The notes under the pieces were generated by a model. The model did no database searches, was not told the origin of the DNA, and was given only the letters and a program-made list of their open reading frames with translations. Below are positions 37,053 to 45,626 of a DNA stretch of 64,000 bases, one piece after another (position 1 is the first letter of the stretch; every line of letters starts with the position of its first letter). The translations under genes and the position numbers were made by a program. Source of the stretch: Leptospira koniambonensis (GTDB taxonomy: Bacteria > Spirochaetota > Leptospiria > Leptospirales > Leptospiraceae). The stretch is taken from positions 124,001 to 188,000 of the forward strand of contig NZ_RQFY01000012.1 in NCBI RefSeq assembly GCF_004769555.1, in the 5' to 3' direction.

Positions 37053-37928
37053 ATGAGTTTTATGAAGACTCGCGCCTTTCTCCTTTCTTTACTATCTATA
37101 GTTTACTGTTCCAGTTTCGAAACTTCTACAAATATCCAAACAGATCACGACAATCCTATCGGATATTATGAAGGAGATCCACTTCCCCCAAAAACTGCAT
37201 TTTTAACATTTGATGATGGGCCTTCCGACTGGACCTCCGACGTATTGGATGTTCTCAAAAAAGAAAATGTAAAAGCTACATTCTTTGTGTGCGGCGCTTG
37301 GTTACCAAAGGCTAGCAATAGAGGAAACAGTTTCAGAAAATACAAAACTGTTTTGATCCGAATGAAAGAAGAAGGTCATACGATTGGAAATCATACACTT
37401 GGCCACCAGAACTTCGCGTATATGTCCCCGAAAAGAATAGAAAGCCAATTAGAGGAAAACCAGAGATTATACCAAAACGAACTGGGAGAATATTCTGGAA
37501 AATTAATATGGATCCGACCTCCTTTTGGATCTCCATATATCAAAACTAAGAACGAAACAATTCGAAAAAAAGTAAGTTCAGCACTCCAAGGGAAAGGTCT
37601 GGTATTCATGTGGAGCAAAGAATTTGATTCCACAGATTCCAAAGAATGGGTAAAAGGAGAATGGTATGAGAAAGGACCAAGGATCAATCCAGACAATGAA
37701 AAGTTCAGAAAGAAAATGGACCGGATCTATAACTCACTCGTATATAAAACGGAAGGGCAAGGAGTAGTGATCTTATTTCACGATACACATCCTACTACTA
37801 AAGAAGTCTTACCATATATCATAGAAAAATTGAAAGCGGAAGGATATACTTTCGCTACGGCAGAAGATTATACTAAATGGCGTTGGGGAAAAACTAGCGA
37901 AGAGTTAACTGAAGAAGACTCCGATTGA
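37053..37928 (+). CDS. Exported polysaccharide deacetylase (NodB-type)
   Basis: A 291-residue protein. An N-terminal hydrophobic segment ends IVYC, so it is possibly a lipoprotein with Cys19. The NodB domain follows: FLTFDDGPSDWTSDVLDVL with the catalytic/metal Asp pair, GHTIGNHTLGHQNF with the metal His, IRPPFGSP, and a late VVILFHDTHP. It removes N- or O-acetyl groups from envelope glycans in the periplasm. GG at 37046-37047 is a weak ribosome-binding site for ATG 37053; ATG 37062 is an alternative. Confidence 0.85.
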   Translation: MSFMKTRAFLLSLLSIVYCSSFETSTNIQTDHDNPIGYYEGDPLPPKTAFLTFDDGPSDWTSDVLDVLKKENVKATFFVCGAWLPKASNRGNSFRKYKTVLIRMKEEGHTIGNHTLGHQNFAYMSPKRIESQLEENQRLYQNELGEYSGKLIWIRPPFGSPYIKTKNETIRKKVSSALQGKGLVFMWSKEFDSTDSKEWVKGEWYEKGPRINPDNEKFRKKMDRIYNSLVYKTEGQGVVILFHDTHPTTKEVLPYIIEKLKAEGYTFATAEDYTKWRWGKTSEELTEEDSD

Positions 37929-38015
37929 ACGCCGTTTTTTAAAAACAAAAAACACTTTTCTTCCCACATTCCGGATCTAAACAGGTCCGAAGTTTATTAT
38001 CAGGGAATTATAAAA

Positions 38016-39188
38016 ATGAACAAAGGTCCACTTTCGGGAGTTAAGGTAGTAGATTTAAGCTTATTGCTGCCTGGCCCATTATGCTCCATGTATTTGGGAG
38101 ATATGGGAGCTGAGATCATCAAGATAGAAAATCCAAGAGCAATGGATGCAACCAGAGTGATGTTCAAAAAAGCAAATGGTGCACCTTCTTTATATTTGAT
38201 GTTGAACAGAAATAAAAAAGCCATCACACTCAATCTCAAAAGAGAAAAATCAAAAGAGATCTTATTTAAACTATTAGAAGATGCTGATATATTATTGGAA
38301 GGATTTCGCCCTGATGGACTTTCCAAGATGGGTCTAGGCTACGATGACCTAAAAGAAAAATTTCCAAGACTGATCTATTGTGGGATCTACGGTTACGGAG
38401 ATTCCGGAGCTTACAAAGACTTTGCGGGACATGACCTAAATTATCTCTCGCTCTCTGGCGTATTAGACCAAACAGGAAAAAATCCACAGGCTCCAGGATT
38501 CCAATTAGCGGATATAGGAGGAGGAACGTTAACTGCTCTTTCTTCTATTTTGGCTGCATTGTATTATAGAGAAAAAACGGGACGTGGACAAAAGATCGCT
38601 ATCTCCATGATGGAAGCTTCTCTTCAATTCATATCCTTATACGGAGGGATCTATTCTGCAACCGGCCAAAATCCGGAAGGTGGAAATGAATTATTATCTG
38701 GAAAACTTCCTAATTATTCTACTTACAAAACTAAAGAAGGACGTTGGGTTGCATTAGGTGCCTTGGAAGAAATGTTTTTCAAAACATTCTTAAGACAATC
38801 TGGACTCGATACACATTTAGAAAAAGTTCCGATTGCAGAGACACATTTTGCAGAATGGAAAAAGATCCTGACGGAATACTTCTCCTCTAAAACCCTTGCT
38901 GACCTTGAGCCTATATTCCAAAACCCTGATTCATGTCTAACTCCTGTTAAAACTCTGGACGAAGTTTCCAAAGATCCAGTATTAAGAGAGAAGGGGATGA
39001 TCCTAGATCGCACCCACAAACAATATGGGGATTATATACAATTCGGTTCTCCTTTTCCTTTCTCTGAAAGTAAGGTGACCTATAGAACAGATCCACCTGG
39101 TCACGGAGAGCATAATCAGGAGATCTTAAAATCTTTGGGCTATACCGATTCCGAAATAGAAGAATTGAAAAAAGATAAAGTAATTTAA
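38016..39188 (+). CDS. Family III CoA-transferase / alpha-methylacyl-CoA racemase-like
   Basis: A 390-residue CaiB/BaiF-family protein. GVKVVDLSLLLPGPLCSMYLGDMGAEIIKIENP is the typical start (written here only in part: DLSLLLPGPLCS, GAEIIKIE). NRNKKAITLNLK and LLEGFRPDGLSKMGLGYDDL follow, with the catalytic Asp in LADIGGGTLTALS. It transfers CoA between acids or epimerises a 2-methylacyl-CoA; racemases and transferases in this family cannot be separated by eye. Confidence 0.85.
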   Translation: MNKGPLSGVKVVDLSLLLPGPLCSMYLGDMGAEIIKIENPRAMDATRVMFKKANGAPSLYLMLNRNKKAITLNLKREKSKEILFKLLEDADILLEGFRPDGLSKMGLGYDDLKEKFPRLIYCGIYGYGDSGAYKDFAGHDLNYLSLSGVLDQTGKNPQAPGFQLADIGGGTLTALSSILAALYYREKTGRGQKIAISMMEASLQFISLYGGIYSATGQNPEGGNELLSGKLPNYSTYKTKEGRWVALGALEEMFFKTFLRQSGLDTHLEKVPIAETHFAEWKKILTEYFSSKTLADLEPIFQNPDSCLTPVKTLDEVSKDPVLREKGMILDRTHKQYGDYIQFGSPFPFSESKVTYRTDPPGHGEHNQEILKSLGYTDSEIEELKKDKVI

Positions 39189-39253
39189 TTGAAAGATTAT
39201 TTAAAATCCAGAATTCTTTTCAAACTATCTTAGATATATAAGGTCTATCTCTT

Positions 39254-40195
39254 GTGAAATTCCAACGAATCATTTTTTCATTTATCGCGATAGGTATCCT
39301 AACCTCTTGCGCAGTTACTTCCAATCGTTCTGTTCTAGTGAATAAAGGAACTCCAGTCGATATTAAAGATATCAATCCTTCTGATAAAGGCCCGATTATC
39401 CTTAAAAAAATTATCGCTGCGGATTGGGCGACGGAACGCGCTGGTTTGATCAATTTAAAGGATCCGAAGGCAGTTGCCGCGGGTTTACAATCCGGTCAGG
39501 AACCGATCCAAATTTATTTTTACGTAATAGATCATCCTAAATTCGGTAGATATGTAGTAGATACCGGACTCGGTGATGTATTTCGCAAGGACACAAAAGA
39601 ATGGCCTGTTTCGGGAATAGTTGCTTCTCAAATGAATCTAGGTGCGTTGAAGATCCATACTACGATTAAAGAGTGGCTGCAGAAAGAACCAAAGAAGGTG
39701 GAAGGTATCTTTCTTACTCATATGCACTTAGACCATATCTTGGGTACTCAAGATTTTCCAGTGGGGACTTCTGTGTATACTGGACAGAACGAACCTGGTG
39801 ATACTCGGTTTTTACATCTTTTTGTGCAAGGAAGTACGGACAGAATACTTGGAAGCGATACACTTCTTTCCGAATTGAACTTCTTAGGAAAAGAAGGTTC
39901 TCCAATTAAATTTTTAGATTTTTTCGGCGACCAATCTTTCTATGTAGTTTCTGTTCCGGGACATACAGAGGGCAGCATCGCATTTTTGATAAAATCTACG
40001 AATGGGGTCCATCTGATTACAGGAGATACTTGTCATACTAGCTGGGGTTGGTTGAACAACGTGACTCCTGGAGGTTTTACTAAGGATTTAGAAAGGAATA
40101 AAGTGAGCCTAGATTTATTGCAGGCAGTCGCAGCTAAGTTCCCGAAAATTCAGGTCCATCCAGGACACCAAAGTATTCCACCTGCAGCTAAATAG
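39254..40195 (+). CDS. Metallo-beta-lactamase-fold hydrolase, putative lipoprotein
   Basis: A 313-residue protein starting at GTG, with a hydrophobic segment ending ILTSC (Cys19, lipobox). The MBL fold shows [12 protein letters not shown] (HxHxDH metal motif), [10 protein letters not shown] and DTCHTSWGW, then a late HPGHQ. This resembles lactonase-type MBL proteins. An exported, lipid-anchored lactonase or esterase is plausible; a quorum-quenching role is speculation. Confidence 0.78.
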   Translation: MKFQRIIFSFIAIGILTSCAVTSNRSVLVNKGTPVDIKDINPSDKGPIILKKIIAADWATERAGLINLKDPKAVAAGLQSGQEPIQIYFYVIDHPKFGRYVVDTGLGDVFRKDTKEWPVSGIVASQMNLGALKIHTTIKEWLQKEPKKVEGIFLTHMHLDHILGTQDFPVGTSVYTGQNEPGDTRFLHLFVQGSTDRILGSDTLLSELNFLGKEGSPIKFLDFFGDQSFYVVSVPGHTEGSIAFLIKSTNGVHLITGDTCHTSWGWLNNVTPGGFTKDLERNKVSLDLLQAVAAKFPKIQVHPGHQSIPPAAK

Positions 40196-40208
40196 ATTTT
40201 TAATATCT

Positions 40209-40613
40209 TTACGATACTGAAGAAGAGCGAGAAACGCATTGAGGCAAAACGAATCTCGCTTCTAAGTAAGCTAATGCTAACAAGTAAATGCCTTCAAGCA
40301 ATAGAAATGAGGTCCCGATATAGGTGGCCTCTTCTTGTAATCTCCATGCTTGTGCAAAACATTGTAAACCCCAAAGCGAATTTGCTATAATTAATATGAA
40401 AACAAATACACGAGTAAGGTTTCCCTTTAGGAAGAGTAAGAGAAGAACTCCAGAATACGAACCGTATATTAAATTCGCAGAACCTTCCATGTGAGTGAAA
40501 CTTTCTTCCCAGCCGTTTAAGGTCGAAATAAAAGAGGAGAAAAGAAAGATGAATGCTCCTACGACTAATGCGCCGGAAGAATCGAGTGTGAGAATGAATC
40601 GAGCTTGTTTCAT
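40209..40613 (-). CDS. Hypothetical membrane protein
   Basis: A 134-residue protein with four hydrophobic segments (about 14-34, 47-62, 68-88, 98-118). No family recognised. It overlaps the upstream membrane protein by ATGA, so the two form an operon and may assemble together. Confidence 0.5.
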   Translation of the reverse strand: MKQARFILTLDSSGALVVGAFIFLFSSFISTLNGWEESFTHMEGSANLIYGSYSGVLLLLFLKGNLTRVFVFILIIANSLWGLQCFAQAWRLQEEATYIGTSFLLLEGIYLLALAYLEARFVLPQCVSRSSSVS

Positions 40614-41005
40614 TTATAAAATAATAATAATACAAACATTAAAACTTGGATCGTAATTAGAGAAGATATAGATTCAAAAATCCATAACTTCAAATGTTTA
40701 CCTTTCCAGATCACATCTATAGAACTGGATGTAAATATAAATCCGAACCAAAGAATGAAAGCAATGGATTGGCCATGAGCTTTATTTTGCAAACTCATAT
40801 ATTGCAGGATCAATGAGATAGAAAATGCAGTAGCAACGAAAACGCAGAAATTCAAAAATATTCTGATCCCGAGATTTTTCTTCTCTTCTTGCGAAGGTAA
40901 ATTCAGGAATTTTGAAAGGCCGAAATAAAGAGGGCCGCTAAAAATGAAGGCGCAGATAAATCCGGCAACTCCTGCAACAATAGGCGCTACAATACTTTCT
41001 ATCAT
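40610..41005 (-). CDS. DUF1761-like membrane protein
   Basis: A 131-residue protein with four membrane segments. The layout VAGVAGFICAFIFSGPLYFG, then FAFSISL and LILQYM, and a late WIFESISSLITIQVLMF resemble the DUF1761 family. GGAG of TTAGGAGAAAC lies at ribosome-binding distance before the ATG. It is the first gene of a two-gene unit. Confidence 0.5.
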   Translation of the reverse strand: MIESIVAPIVAGVAGFICAFIFSGPLYFGLSKFLNLPSQEEKKNLGIRIFLNFCVFVATAFSISLILQYMSLQNKAHGQSIAFILWFGFIFTSSSIDVIWKGKHLKLWIFESISSLITIQVLMFVLLLFYK

Positions 41006-41288
41006 GAAGTTTCTCCTAACAGAATCAACTGAGGCAGATATTTATTCATTTTTAGCTGAGGAAGTAAAGGAATTTATCGGTCTGAATTTTGTGTTTCTTG
41101 TAAGCCTCTGGGCGACTCCTCACATTTGTTCGGACCGCGCTCTACGCTGCAATCAGCGAAGCACCATTATAATTCTATAATTTAACACCCCTCTCAATAA
41201 GCATGGTGCATCGCCGGATTTCCGCTACGATCGCTGTCGCTTTGTTAATCGATGTCTTCTGTTCCTCCTAACATTTCTTTATTTTTTT
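41006..41288. other. Intergenic stretch with decayed short frame and hairpin
   Basis: About 280 bp without an intact gene between the membrane-protein pair and the Gabija operon. On the minus strand a frame starts at 41274 (MLGGTEDID) and stops at once. Removing one T restores a 32-codon frame ending at 41175, reading NKATAIVAEIRRCTML. Its position after the GajB stop and the AGGAGG inside it look like a repeat or gene remnant. An imperfect inverted pair, GCGAAGCACC and GGTGCATCGC, lies at about 41156-41214. Confidence 0.4.
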
Positions 41289-41317
41289 CTCACGCAGAGC
41301 CACGAAGACGCAAAGGG
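41289..41317. repeat. Purine-rich repeat-like segment at the 3' end of gajB
   Basis: CTCACGCAGAGCCACGAAG and its continuation GACGCAAAGGG look like the dispersed 'CGCAGAGxCGCAGAG' type of intergenic repeat I recall from many bacteria. Read on the minus strand it encodes the last nine residues of GajB (NPLRLRGSA) and its stop. Confidence 0.45.
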
Positions 41318-43068
41318 TTACCTAATATATTTTCATTACCGAAAATCTGCTCCAATACTGAAATAGATTTTGTAGATAATTCCTGAGTGAACAAAAGAGT
41401 TAGATTGTGTTTGGCTCTCGAGCAACTCACGTAGAACAAGTTTCGGCTGCGCTCAAATGTATCCTGCTTGTCTTCAGGGATATTTTCGTTCATCCATTCT
41501 AACATTTGGTTCCAGTTATATTGATTCCAACCTCGACCACAAACGACAAGAACATTATCAAACTCTGCCCCTTTCACTCCATGCTTCGTTGAGAAAGGTG
41601 TTTTTTCGTCGATATACTCAGCCAGGTTTGATACCTCAAGATAATCTACAGATCGCAATTTGGTTAGTTTATCAACAAACTTCGCTTCATCAGCGTCTAG
41701 TTCGTCTTTCGGTTTTAATTTTAGCTGCGCGAATCGTTTCTCTGACTCTTCAATTTTTGATGGAATTCTCGGTGTTCTCGTCTCCATCAAAAGATCAAGC
41801 ATATTGCCAATTGTAGAATTGGCTCTTGCTCTCATAACTTTATCAAGATTTATTAACCATTCTGTTTTATCCGTCTGGCGATTTAACTGTGGATAATTTT
41901 TCTTTTTTAATTGAAACAACTCACCGTATTGTTTGTTTTTGTAGGCAACTGCAGTTGGCTCTAACATTTCGAGAAAGAATTTTATATATTTTTCGTTCTT
42001 TTTTAAGTAGTCGTCCGTGTAATTAAAGCAATCAGCGAGATTTTTAAAATTTTGCTCGCTAGCGATAATGTTATTTGTTAAAAAAAGTATCTTAGTCTTG
42101 TCGGGGGATATATCCCATCCGGCTTCGAGCATTAGCTTTGTTGTTTTATCGACATATTCCTTTGCTGTGCTCTCTGGTAGATCACCCTTCCAATGTCCAC
42201 CTCCTCTACCATCCCTCCGTGTACCTCCCCACTCATTAGAATGAAAAATATTTATTATCCCTTCCGAAGAAGGGTTTGATTCAGCTTGCGGTAGTTCTGG
42301 ACGCATTCTGTTTAAACAACGGACAATATTTCTATCCGACCGGAAGTTTGCTTTCTTGCCGATTACTATGATTTTACCTACATTACTTGAAACTAATCCA
42401 CAGGCAGAAGAACCATAAATTTTTTGCCAATGATCTCCGAAAAGACCAACAACAAGGCCAGAGTCGTTATCGATTAGGTTATTTACAATGCTAGTTGCTA
42501 GCTCGCTATCAGTATCCTGATATTCATCTATCAATATAATGGGGAATTTGCTTTTTAATAACTTCTGAAACTTAGGGTAGGCGAGCATATGGGCCATCAG
42601 AGCCACTACATCATCATGATGTAAGGTAATCTCACGTTCATTAATTGCTGGGAACCCTAATTCGTACTTAACAACTTGATCAGTAACGCCTACTGATTCA
42701 CCTATCCGCTGCTGCCACTTTTCGCCAAGCTTCGGAAGGTATTCTCGAAGTTTTACCTGGTAGTGTTGCAATATGCTCCAGCAAAAGGCATGTATTGTAT
42801 CTGCTAAAATAATCGGGTGATGGTCCGTCCTATCCTTTATTTCATTCTTTGCAACGTTTGTATATGTGATGCAAGCAATCTGTTGTCTATTGTTTAGCAA
42901 TTCGTTCGCGCGACTTGAAATCAGGTATTTAATCGACTCAATCAATGAGTAGGTTTTTCCTGCACCTGCACCGGCCTCTAGGCGAAAACACTGGTTTTTA
43001 TTGATACAATTTTTGAGTTGCTCCAATGTCTCGATCGAAGCTTTTTCAGCCGGGCTCAACTTATTCAT
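41290..43068 (-). CDS. gajB: UvrD-like helicase of a Gabija-type defence system (GajB-like)
   Basis: A superfamily 1 helicase of 592 residues. Walker A EAGAGAGKTYS is at 31-41, motif Ia is in ACITYTNVAKNEI, Walker B ILIDEYQDTD at 178-187, motif III region LFGDHWQKIYG, and motif VI RNLFYVSCSRAKHNL at 542-556. The helicase plus an adjacent OLD/TOPRIM nuclease is the Gabija arrangement (class 2 OLD systems). The protein is longer than the roughly 500-residue GajB of Bacillus. The C-terminal nine residues derive from a repeat-like segment. Its start overlaps the nuclease stop by ATGA. Confidence 0.8.
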   Translation of the reverse strand: MNKLSPAEKASIETLEQLKNCINKNQCFRLEAGAGAGKTYSLIESIKYLISSRANELLNNRQQIACITYTNVAKNEIKDRTDHHPIILADTIHAFCWSILQHYQVKLREYLPKLGEKWQQRIGESVGVTDQVVKYELGFPAINEREITLHHDDVVALMAHMLAYPKFQKLLKSKFPIILIDEYQDTDSELATSIVNNLIDNDSGLVVGLFGDHWQKIYGSSACGLVSSNVGKIIVIGKKANFRSDRNIVRCLNRMRPELPQAESNPSSEGIINIFHSNEWGGTRRDGRGGGHWKGDLPESTAKEYVDKTTKLMLEAGWDISPDKTKILFLTNNIIASEQNFKNLADCFNYTDDYLKKNEKYIKFFLEMLEPTAVAYKNKQYGELFQLKKKNYPQLNRQTDKTEWLINLDKVMRARANSTIGNMLDLLMETRTPRIPSKIEESEKRFAQLKLKPKDELDADEAKFVDKLTKLRSVDYLEVSNLAEYIDEKTPFSTKHGVKGAEFDNVLVVCGRGWNQYNWNQMLEWMNENIPEDKQDTFERSRNLFYVSCSRAKHNLTLLFTQELSTKSISVLEQIFGNENILGNPLRLRGSA

Positions 43069-45056
43069 GGGTGCGTAGCCTCATCCTTATCTAGCCATTC
43101 AAGTCCTTCTCGAATATACTTTGGTACGGCCCATTCTGTATTTTTAATAGAATACTCGATAGCAAAGTTAGCTTTGCTTTCTTTTCCAATGGCCTTTGCC
43201 TTTTCAAAAATAGCATTTTCCAATTCGATGCCTGCTAAATTTTCTAATGTAAAGAGGGTTGTGTTGGCTAAAATAAATGCATCTTCAAAGCTACGGCCAC
43301 ACAGTCCTCTTTCATCTTCATCTACCTGAAATGCTAGTCGGCGACAGCCGGAAACTTTGGATTCATCATTGTGGGAACGTATCTCAGTCAAATCTATGTA
43401 TCCTTCCTTTCCAAACCAATTGGACAGACCAACATTGCTTGAATGTGTACCTTCACTAACGTATGAAGCAGAGTAGGTCGTTGGCTTTTTACCCGTAGTC
43501 TTTTTTACCGAATCCAAATCAGTTATGAATAGAGTCTTAAGCTCAAGAAAGTCGATAAACTTATAAAAATGATGCGCATAGGCACCCCCCACTTCGACAA
43601 TAGACAAATATTTTTTACGCAAATTACATTGCCTTGTTTTATCTACCTTTTTGATTATTTCGGGCATAATAATTCTTTCAGTAGGACCTTCGATCAATAT
43701 TGCTTTATCCGCAAAATAGAGGTCACATTTTGTAAGTGTTAAATACTTATGCAGAAATTCTCTATCCGCCTTTAGCTCTTCGCAATTAAAGGCTTCTCCC
43801 AGATCCTTTACTGTAGTTTCTTTTCCAAACTTAGATAAAAAGTAACGAATTTTGCTAAAATCAGCCTCATTGGCAATGTGCGAGGAATGTGTGCTTACTA
43901 CAAACTGAACTGGCCACAACTTTCCATCGTTAAGTTGCTCTTGGAACTTGCTAACTATTTCCTCAAGTTGACGAATGAATACTTCCTGCATTTGAGGATG
44001 AAGGTGGGCTTCTGGTTCTTCAATAAAGATCAAATGGCCTTTCGGTGGCGTTGTTTGTGACTGAAACTCTCTGAAATATTCATAAATACGGAATAAAATA
44101 AAAATAAGATTACGAACACCTAACCCGTTGTAAGTTTCAGGGAGGTGGAAGAAATCATCACCTTTGTAAAACACTCTAGTGTTACTTTCTAAGAGCGATT
44201 TTAAATTTAAATCTGTAGCAGCACTTAAATTAGGATCTTGCAGCCCTGGATATCCAAATAAGTTTAGAGTGGGTAAAAGCCCCATTACTTTTTCTTGAAA
44301 ATCAGTATCGACTTTCTCTTGTAGCTCTGAAACTACAATTTTGATTTCTTCAGATCTGGCTTTAAATTCTTCCGGTGCACCTGCATTGTTAGAGCTTTTA
44401 AAAATATTTCCGAGTGCTTTACCAAGAACATCACGTTCGTTATGAGTTTCATCGTCAAGGCCGCGTTGAGCATTTATAAGACCAGAAAGTATTAATCGTT
44501 TAAATGTTGCGAAATCAAGTCTTGCTTTATTGGTTCGGTTAGTAGGTTCTACCGCATAAACGACAGACTCGAAGTGCTGATTAATTAGATTTTTTAGATC
44601 AGAAAAATATTTTTTACGATCTTCTATATCTAATTCCTGAAAAAATTCCTTTATTTTTCCGTCTTTTAACTGGTAAGAAACTAATATGTTAGTTTCAAAT
44701 AGCTTATCGTCAAGATCGATAATGAAATCTCCCAAGACTCCATATTCATTTTCATCATCTTTATAGTCGATAACTAGCTCCAATTCGATCGTAGGAATTA
44801 ATGTCCTAATATCCCCCTCTTTGCTATCTAATTTAAATGCCTTCAGGGCTTCTTCGAAGCCTGTGAGACAAGACTGATTGAAATCTTCGTAGCGAACCTT
44901 CGATCCATTAGGATTTAAAAAACTGCGGAATATTTCTGCTAGGGATGTCTTACCCGTGTTGTTACGCCCAACGATGAGGGTTATCTTATTATCCAGCGTA
45001 AGAGAGACATCTTTTAACAATCTAAAATTTTTTATACGAGCCTTTTTTATTTTCAT
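43065..45056 (-). CDS. gajA: OLD-family ATPase/TOPRIM nuclease of a Gabija-type defence system (GajA-like)
   Basis: A 663-residue protein. The N-terminal ABC-type ATPase shows Walker A GRNNTGKTS at 30-38, Walker B FIEEPEAHLHP at 344-354 and an H-loop STHSSHI at 388-394. A TOPRIM domain follows: ILIEGPTE at 453-460 (Glu456, Glu460), DLD at 513-515, RSFEDAF at 588-594 and a late ESKANFAIE. GajA cuts specific DNA sequences when nucleotide levels fall during phage infection; that is known for B. cereus GajA, not shown here. It is the first gene of the pair. Confidence 0.85.
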   Translation of the reverse strand: MKIKKARIKNFRLLKDVSLTLDNKITLIVGRNNTGKTSLAEIFRSFLNPNGSKVRYEDFNQSCLTGFEEALKAFKLDSKEGDIRTLIPTIELELVIDYKDDENEYGVLGDFIIDLDDKLFETNILVSYQLKDGKIKEFFQELDIEDRKKYFSDLKNLINQHFESVVYAVEPTNRTNKARLDFATFKRLILSGLINAQRGLDDETHNERDVLGKALGNIFKSSNNAGAPEEFKARSEEIKIVVSELQEKVDTDFQEKVMGLLPTLNLFGYPGLQDPNLSAATDLNLKSLLESNTRVFYKGDDFFHLPETYNGLGVRNLIFILFRIYEYFREFQSQTTPPKGHLIFIEEPEAHLHPQMQEVFIRQLEEIVSKFQEQLNDGKLWPVQFVVSTHSSHIANEADFSKIRYFLSKFGKETTVKDLGEAFNCEELKADREFLHKYLTLTKCDLYFADKAILIEGPTERIIMPEIIKKVDKTRQCNLRKKYLSIVEVGGAYAHHFYKFIDFLELKTLFITDLDSVKKTTGKKPTTYSASYVSEGTHSSNVGLSNWFGKEGYIDLTEIRSHNDESKVSGCRRLAFQVDEDERGLCGRSFEDAFILANTTLFTLENLAGIELENAIFEKAKAIGKESKANFAIEYSIKNTEWAVPKYIREGLEWLDKDEATHP

Positions 45057-45532
45057 TGTTCTTCCTATTGAGATGTAAGTAAGTCTATATATAGAATGAT
45101 AAGCTAGTGACCACGAATGATCACCTTATCCCTGACGCTTAGATTAGTATTCGCGAATACCGACTAACTTTACATTTTCTGCACATTAGTCATCTTTAGT
45201 AAACAAATTTCCGAATCTAAATTCCGTTGTAGGAATTCCAACATGTAGGTGAAAAAGAAATTTCTCTCGCCAAACGGAATGAAATGTGCTAAGGGAGGGC
45301 TTCGTGTACCACCGCACCGTCTCCTTTTGAGCGACCCATAGGAAGCGAAAAACCCAAAGGGTGACCGAGGGAATCGAGGTCAAACGAGACTGAGGTTGAA
45401 ATCAAAACGATCAGACTGAATCGAACGCTTTTCTAATATACCCACACAGCTTGGCCCTAAGTAGGGCGGGGCCCCTTTTACCAAAATATCCCTAAAGGGA
45501 CTCATTTTCTCCTAATTTCTAATTATTGCACT
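45057..45532. other. Intergenic stretch with repeat-like sequence
   Basis: About 475 bp between gajA and the TetR operon. It contains a 14-bp palindrome at 45147-45160 and a minus-strand frame at 45186-45383 (65 codons, with RWYTKPSLSTFHSVWRE) without recognisable features. A run at 45455-45477 (GGCCC..GGGCGGGGCCCC) and a TCCCTAAAGGGA hairpin at 45489-45500 also lie here. The frame is most likely interspersed-repeat sequence, not a gene. Confidence 0.4.
45147..45160. promoter_or_regulatory. 14-bp palindrome upstream of gajA
   Basis: GTATTCGCGAATAC is a perfect 14-bp palindrome about 90 bp upstream of the gajA start, in the position expected for an operator of the Gabija operon. No candidate regulator gene is adjacent. 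Confidence 0.3.
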
Positions 45533-45567
45533 AAGTATAAAATTGTAGTAACTACAATTTTATACTT
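45533..45567. promoter_or_regulatory. 35-bp palindromic operator upstream of the TetR operon
   Basis: AAGTATAAAATTGTAG (45533-45548) and CTACAATTTTATACTT (45552-45567) are perfect 16-bp inverted repeats around TAA. It overlaps the start of the -35 element at 45566. Its location 60 bp before the TetR gene makes it a likely operator of that regulator. Confidence 0.7.
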
Positions 45568-45593
45568 GCTATCGTTTTCATCCTGATCATAAT
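45566..45593 (+). promoter_or_regulatory. Promoter of the TetR/monooxygenase operon
   Basis: TTGCTA (45566-45571), a 16-bp spacer and CATAAT (45588-45593). The -35 hexamer touches the right arm of the 35-bp palindrome, so repressor bound there would block RNA polymerase. AGGAG at 45613-45617 is the ribosome-binding site for the ATG at 45627. Confidence 0.6.
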
Positions 45594-45626
45594 CAATACA
45601 GATCTCTATTACAGGAGCGAATTCGG

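Noticed and set aside
36998..37190. ATG with GGAGG just upstream, opening a frame of about 50 codons into the deacetylase gene
   Set aside because: The spacing of two bases is too short, the frame overlaps the deacetylase gene and codes for nothing recognisable.
41026..41280. Two CTCCTAAC copies as a possible integron attC pair
   Set aside because: One is the ribosome-binding site of the membrane-protein gene at 41005 read in reverse; there is no core GTTRRRY partner and no integrase gene.
45186..45383. 65-codon minus-strand frame as a gene
   Set aside because: Odd composition, no ribosome-binding site, no family; better explained as repeat DNA.
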